From: Rhynochetos jubatus
Lineage: Eukaryota; Chordata; Aves; Eurypygiformes; Rhynochetidae
Assembly (NCBI GenBank): GCA_027574665.1
Contig: CM050676.1
Location: forward strand, 2,346,157-2,410,156
DNA length: 64,000 nt
Direction of reading: 5' to 3'
Below, one piece after another: positions 58,600 through 64,000 of this stretch. The notes beneath the pieces were generated by a model. That model had not been told where the DNA came from. It saw nothing but the letters and a program-made list of their open reading frames with translations, and made no database searches. Position numbers and translations under genes: made by a program. How positions within the stretch are numbered: the first letter of the stretch is position 1; each line of letters starts with the position of its first letter.

Positions 58600-61500
58600 C
58601 TTTGCTGCCCCGTGGGGGGGGATCTGGAGCGCTAAGGGGGACACTCAGCCTTATTTTTCTGCCAATTTTCCTGCCTTTTGTGCATCCTCTTGGAATTATT
58701 TCCAAGGATGGGAGACCAATATACTGTGCCCTTTAGGTGAGAAAAATAGGGGCTGGAATTCAAACCTATAGAGCATTGCAAAGTGTTTTCTCTACTATCG
58801 GGATTCTGCAAATGCCATTTCCTAGCTACATTTAGAAGCTAAGTCCAGGCCTTGTGCTTAGCTGAACTGCTGTTTGAGGAAAGATGGCTGAGAAGTTTCT
58901 CAAATTATAATAATAAAAATCAGTGTGTTTTGCTAATTATGACATAGCAAGAGCTTAATCATCTTCCCCAGCCCATCAGTCTACTGCACCCACAACAATG
59001 TCCTACCAGAGAAAAACTTCCCTAGTGGCTCTATGCTCAGGAAAATTGTTGAGAAGCGCATTTACAAGAGAAAACTGAGATCCAGAGTCAGGGCGGGAAG
59101 GCTTGACTGTCCACTGTGCGGCTGCAGCCTTCAGCTGGGGACTTTGCCAGCTACAGCAGTGACAAGGATTAGGGGGGTGAGCCCTGTTCACGTTGCACTA
59201 TGTGCTGATAAGGGCTGCTTGCAGCCTTCTCGGCCCCTTTCCTCCTCCTAACCCTGGCATGAAAATAAAACTGACCCAAGGCGCAGTCCTTCCAAATGCT
59301 TGCCTGGCCTCACTGATCGCTTTTATTCTGCTCCCACTTGGATCCTCCTGCAACGGTTGTTCTGGATATGGAAATTTGTGTGTAGGCCCTGGGTCTGCTG
59401 GCCAGTACAAGTCACAGAGGCTGGACTCCCCTAGACTGACCTGCCCCAAGCAATGTGGTAAAACTAAAAACAAAAGCTTTGTGTTTCCAAAAGTGCAGGA
59501 GCCAAGATTTTTTGGTTTCCCTTCCTGCCTGGAGCAGCATTGTTCTCTTTGGAGGAGATACATGCAATTGCCTGTTGCAAAATAGTGTTAATATTTTATC
59601 TTCCCACTTCTATTGTTACCAGGACCCAGAGCTGGGTGGAAACTCCTTCTGAGGGTGTGTGTTGGTGAATGGAAACGGGAAAAAGCCCAGCTCCATTCAT
59701 TTTTAGGGCTTGTTTACACAGGAGCCATGACAAGAATATATCCCAGTATAGAGATTCTATTCCAGAATAAAGGCAATTTTATTCCAGAAAAATGTCCACA
59801 TGGGAATGAAACGGGAGGTATCCCAGAAGCTGGGCACATGTAGTTTCCAGTCCTTTTTGTCTGGGGCCAGATATTTGCAGAATGTAGTTGACATGATGAA
59901 GGTCTGGGTCTTGAAGTTCCCAGAAATTTTGGAACTGCTTTGTTGGCAAGTTTCCAAGCCTTCCTTCGTGGCTGCTCTGAGCTATCCTCACAGGATATCC
60001 TCTTGACGTGGCTGCTGCCCGTATGTACCCGCTGCTTCTCTGCACAGGTTTTTGCCACGTCTCTTCAGTGTGTGTGAACAGACCGTGTCCTCACTGGCCA
60101 CGCAGCACAGCCGAAGCACTGGTGGCTGCATTCCTGTCTGGCAGGTAAATAAATGCCTTTAAGCTAAATTCCATCCCCTGTAAGCAACTGGCCTGGCAGA
60201 CACTGGCTATTGTGTACACACAGAGGACTAAGTCAATATTTATCCCCTGGGTAAATAACAGACCTAGTGTGAGCTGCAGTAAGGGGTTTTTTAATTTTCT
60301 GAGTATCAAAGCTTCACAATACAAACCCTGCTGTTTGCTTGTTCCAGCCTCAGCTGTTCAGTGCTTTGAGTTTGGGAGAATGAGACATTTAGTCACACGA
60401 TAATGTCTGCGTGATGATCTTCCCACAGAAGATGGGCCCTATGTTCTGGGTTCCTCAGTCTCCTGTCCTCTGTCCCCTTCTGGCTTTAGTTTCCTTGGCT
60501 TGTCCATTGATACTCTGGATAGATATTTGAAATCATTTCATATTGCCTGGTCCTATCCTAGAGCCTTGGGCAGTCAGACAGCATCACCACTGGGGACAAG
60601 GAGACGAAGACAGGGACTTCCAGACACGTTTTAAACCTGACTTCCTTCACTTTCCTCAGGCTCTGGTACATGTGATGTACTAACTCAAGATGCAGACATC
60701 TCCCCATTGCTGCCAGCTAAATAATTCCTGCTGGTGGTGCCAGCCCATCAGTCATGGCCCTCTTCTGTGTGGTCTGTGTGTGCCAGTGCACTACCTGGTT
60801 GAGACAGAGGAGTCTTGCTCCTGTTTTACTCCTGGAAGAAAAGCAGAGCAGCCTTAGCATCCTTAAACAGGTACAGTTAGAACAGGACCATGTGTGTGAG
60901 GAGCCTGACTTCACCTTGGGTGCTTCTTCACAGTTTTGGCACTTTCAGGGAAATCACTAGTCCGTCTGCTCTCAGCAGCCTCCACCTCCCCGGGTCTTGC
61001 CACACCAGACTAGCTCCTTGCTGTACTTAAAGAAAAAGTCATTTTATTTAAGGAATTGAATAAAGGAACCTGCAATTACACACTTGTAGTTGCCTTTTCT
61101 CCCTTATCGCAGGAGTGAAGGAGCAGGTCTCTGCCGCCTTCTCCACCCAAGCTGATGGCACAGTCCATAGCTTTCCCCTGTACCAGATTTGTTGTTCATG
61201 TTTCTTGTAATAATCATTAATTCCTATCTAGGAAAAAATATTTTCCTAGATTATTTTTCCTCCGTTCTTCAAAATCCCATTTGGAATACAGAAACTCTTT
61301 AGGACTAGCTCTAAGCAAACCACTGGACAAAGCACAGCCTTGTCAGGCTCCGTGTTACTCACAGGCTTTGGTCTTGTTCTGATTCTGAAGCTTATCAGTC
61401 ACACTCCCATCCCTGAGAAAACAAGGACATCTCAGCACTGAAAACTCAGGCTCCAACTCTGTGAAGACTATCCAGTCATGGTTTGGAGAGCAGGGATTGA

Positions 61501-63395
61501 TTTTTATTTTTCCACCAAGGAAGAGACCAGGTCAGTGGTGGAAAGCCAGCAAGGGGAGCAGACCTGCTGCTGCTTTAGGCTCTGCATTGCTTCTGGCTTA
61601 GAGACCTTTGCCTCCCTCTGTCAGAGAGATGCTTCTCCTTTCCCTTTTCTGATGGTCCCTCATTGCAAAAGGAGGAAAGTGCCAGTGGGGTGGTGAGACA
61701 CGGAGGTCCCTACTTACATCGGGTTATGTTACTGAATAGCTGCAGCAGTGCTAGTTATCAGTGATTTTTGCTTGCAGTCCTTTCTATGAAATTAATATTT
61801 ATATATTTGTAACTGTACATTGTGCAGAGTGATCATTACCATGGTATTTATTTTAAAGCAATAGTTCCCTTGTTCTTTCTTGTCCGAGCATTTTGGTCTT
61901 GCCTCTGTCCCTCCTCCTTAATCAGCCTCAGTAGGAAACAAATACCAGAAGAATGTTCAGCTCCATTGGAACAGCAGCGCTTGCTTTGCTGACCTCGACT
62001 ATTGACGTTTAATGCACAATAACCTGGGTTTCATTACTGGGAACAGATCATCTGTTTAGGAAACCTCAGCTCAGTTTGGGTTTGGGGTTTTTTTTTTTTA
62101 GTACTTGCTATTTCTGACCGAGGGGCGATAGCCCTGGCTACACCAGGTCTCCTGTGTTCGGTAGCTGGCGCACCCTCTGCACGTGCCGCGCTGCGCCCGT
62201 AGGACATAGGCTCTAGCACTTCACCTGCATTGTGCCCCCACACGTACATGTACGCAAACAGTTCTATGACCATTTTTGTTCTTTTCACACCAATCTTAGC
62301 AACTCTGAGTCCAGAAAAGGATTTGGTTTAGATTCTGATAAATATTTTATTAAAAACTGATTTTAAGACAACCTCGTCTGCCTCTCCTTCTTCATGTTGT
62401 AGGCTGTAAGTTTGTTTGATCACAGGGTATGGTGAGGATGGAAGTCATGGCTGTACCAGTAAAACTAAAGAATTCAGGAACTCTGAGGAGGTTTATCGCT
62501 CATTTTCGACCTTGCTGCTTCCTGGGTTATGCCCTAGTTATGGCTGAGAGGTGAGCTGCATCTGCAACAACCAAATCTGCAACAGGTTCCAACAAGCAAC
62601 AGGCTTGGCCCCGTTTGATAAGGGACAGCTCGACTGTGTGTGACACTACACAAAAGAAGTGCGGAGTTCTAGAGCGAGGCTTTTCTCAATTCCTTCTTTA
62701 ATATACCCTTTCAAGAGACACATTAAAATTAAATCTGTTAGTACAATCTTTGCTCCAAAGAAACAATGGGTGCCCAGGGTCATTTGCAAAAACGGGGTTA
62801 GTGAATGGGATTTTCACACTCGTTACCAACAAGAGGCTGACAGTACCGTGGTGTTGCTTACTAATCAAGCCAAGATATTTGCTAGAAAAGCCAGTGCTCT
62901 GCATTCTCTTGACAGAGTATTTTAGTTCAGGAGAAAACCTGCCACATGGGTGCTCCCAGTACTTTTGCAATGTTTAAAAATTTGGCTTTGCCTGTTCTTT
63001 TTCAGTTGTAGGTGAAGGGAATATGCATTCAAGGCCAGCAAGTCAGTAGCAGAAAAAGCAATAGAACACAAATAGCAATCAGTCCGCAAGATGCATTAGG
63101 AAAACCGACCTGGAGCATCCCTGGCAGTATTCACCAGGTGAGAAGCTGCGTGCAGTATCCCGGTTACAGATCGAAATGCGTTCAGCACTCCACAGCTTGT
63201 CTGTGCTCCACAGCTCTCGAGGAATCCTGTGGCCTGGGTTTATTCAGTTTTAGCTATGCAGACAGGAGAGAGGACTTGTCTCCTGGGACATACTGCTCGC
63301 TGCTCTGGATGAAACTTGTGGAATCCCCGCATTGTCATCCTCTCATCCCCCTGGATGTTGTTAGTGCCTTGGGAGCAGGGACCTAGGATGGAGGC
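58600..63395. other. Intergenic/3' UTR region between CPAMD8 and F2RL3
   Basis: 4.8 kb with the CPAMD8 3' UTR at its left and, presumably, the F2RL3 3' UTR at its right. AT-rich, ATTTA-containing sequence at 61785-61860 includes TTTATTT, an AAATAAA on the - strand that could end F2RL3 transcripts. A weak MIR-like stretch lies at 59055-59115. ORFs at 59193-59585 and elsewhere have no recognised domain. Confidence 0.65.
58912..58917 (+). terminator. CPAMD8: AATAAA poly(A) signal, likely CPAMD8 3' end
   Basis: AATAAA followed within 15 bases by a GT/T-rich element (GTGTGTTTTG). About 310 bases beyond the candidate terminal-exon stop, a sensible 3' UTR length. Confidence 0.55.
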
Positions 63396-64000
63396 TTATA
63401 CCAGTGAGTCTTTGGAACTTTTTTGAGGGAGTGTTTCCTTGGAGGTTTTTAGGGATGTGGTGTTTTGTTTTCTGCGACTGAAGAGTCTTCTCCTCACCTT
63501 ATCCCGGAAATCTTCCGAAACGTAGTAGTAGACAAAGGGATCGGCGCAGCTGTTGAAGGTACTGATGGCCAGGCTTACCATGTAGCTGATGTACAGGTTG
63601 CTGTACAGCTTGGAGTTGTAGCTGGAGTAATGAACGAGGAGGAGCACATTGGTGGGTGTGTAGAAGGCCACGAGAGTGAACAGCACGAGAGCCGTGAGCT
63701 TCATAGAGTAGGAGTACCGCTTCCCGCTGTGCAGGAGGGCTCGCAGGACTGAGCAGTAGCTGAAGAGCATCACAGCCAGAGGAGCGAGGAAAGAACAGGC
63801 GATCAGGCAGATGAAGTAGTAGAAGTAATACCCGTCATCCTCATGCCTGGGGAGCACATCGTGGCAGAACGTGATGCCTGCCCCGTACAGGGGGTACGAC
63901 TGCTGCTGCAGGGTGAGGGGCAGGGTGAGGACGGCAGCGCAGAGCCAGATGGCAGCGCATGTGCAGGCAGCGAAGGCAGGGGTGCGGAAGGAGCGTGAAA
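63396..64000 (-). CDS. F2RL3: Protease-activated receptor 4-like GPCR, C-terminal part (cut by window edge)
   Basis: The last 200 residues of a class A GPCR of the protease-activated receptor family, from before TM4 to the stop at 63396-63398. Reading N to C: TM4 (AAVLTLPLTLQ), ECL2 with the PAR-specific CHD, TM5 (CLIACSFLAPLAVMLF), TM6 (FTLVAFYTPTNVLLL), TM7 with DPFVYYY (DPxxY motif), and EDFRDKVRRRLFSRR leading to a Ser/Thr-rich tail. PAR receptors are activated when thrombin or trypsin-like proteases unmask a tethered N-terminal ligand; that end, TM1-3 and the start lie outside the window. F2RL3 is chosen over F2R/F2RL1/F2RL2 because it is the tail-to-tail neighbour of CPAMD8 in human and the other three cluster elsewhere. 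No intron falls in the visible part. Confidence 0.88.
   Translation of the reverse strand, partial: SRSFRTPAFAACTCAAIWLCAAVLTLPLTLQQQSYPLYGAGITFCHDVLPRHEDDGYYFYYFICLIACSFLAPLAVMLFSYCSVLRALLHSGKRYSYSMKLTALVLFTLVAFYTPTNVLLLVHYSSYNSKLYSNLYISYMVSLAISTFNSCADPFVYYYVSEDFRDKVRRRLFSRRKQNTTSLKTSKETLPQKSSKDSLV

Noticed and set aside
59193..59585. ORFs of about 120-130 codons on both strands downstream of CPAMD8
   Set aside because: No recognisable domain; the two strands are open by chance in the same stretch.
63465..63752. 95-codon + strand ORF
   Set aside because: Antisense shadow of the F2RL3 coding sequence.
1..64000. Search for defence systems, CRISPR arrays, insertion sequences, endogenous viruses, tRNA or rRNA genes
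   Set aside because: Sequence is a vertebrate locus; apart from CR1 and MIR-like pieces no mobile element, viral gene or RNA gene was recognised by eye.

Overview
The window is vertebrate nuclear DNA, most likely from a bird. The introns are compact, all 41 that could be placed are GT-AG, the promoter is a CpG island, and the only recognisable young repeats are CR1 (chicken repeat 1) retroposons, one ending in the octamer tail (ATTCTGTG-like) typical of avian CR1. Old MIR-like SINE fossils are also present. There is no operon structure, phage, plasmid, CRISPR array or bacterial gene.

Layout: 1-4600 is upstream intergenic sequence with no gene I can support. 4600-5420 is a CpG island holding the first exon. 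From 5100 to about 58160 a single gene runs on the + strand. I placed 42 coding exons with consistent splice phases, giving about 1849-1850 residues. The product is recognisable as CPAMD8 (C3 and PZP-like alpha-2-macroglobulin domain-containing protein 8): signal peptide, macroglobulin domains, a polybasic-flanked bait-like segment, thioester motif GCGEQ, receptor-binding domain and a C-terminal Kazal/follistatin-like module. 58600-63395 is intergenic or 3' UTR sequence with poly(A) signals. At the right edge, 63396-64000 on the - strand holds the last 200 codons of a protease-activated receptor, best called F2RL3 (PAR4).

CPAMD8 and F2RL3 lie tail to tail, as they do on human chromosome 19p13.11, which supports both names. 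CPAMD8 is a secreted or surface member of the complement C3/alpha-2-macroglobulin family, linked in humans to anterior-segment eye development. PAR4 is a thrombin-activated GPCR. The two are neighbours and no joint pathway is implied.

I found no new biological system. The points that merit a second look are a stop codon created exactly at the last splice junction before an open 19-codon tail, two NAGNAG acceptors, 18- and 23-nt microexons, a 7-copy 23-bp minisatellite ending in a perfect palindrome just before exon 20, a C3-like RRRRR processing site without an anaphylatoxin domain, and an Asn at the thioester-controlling position.
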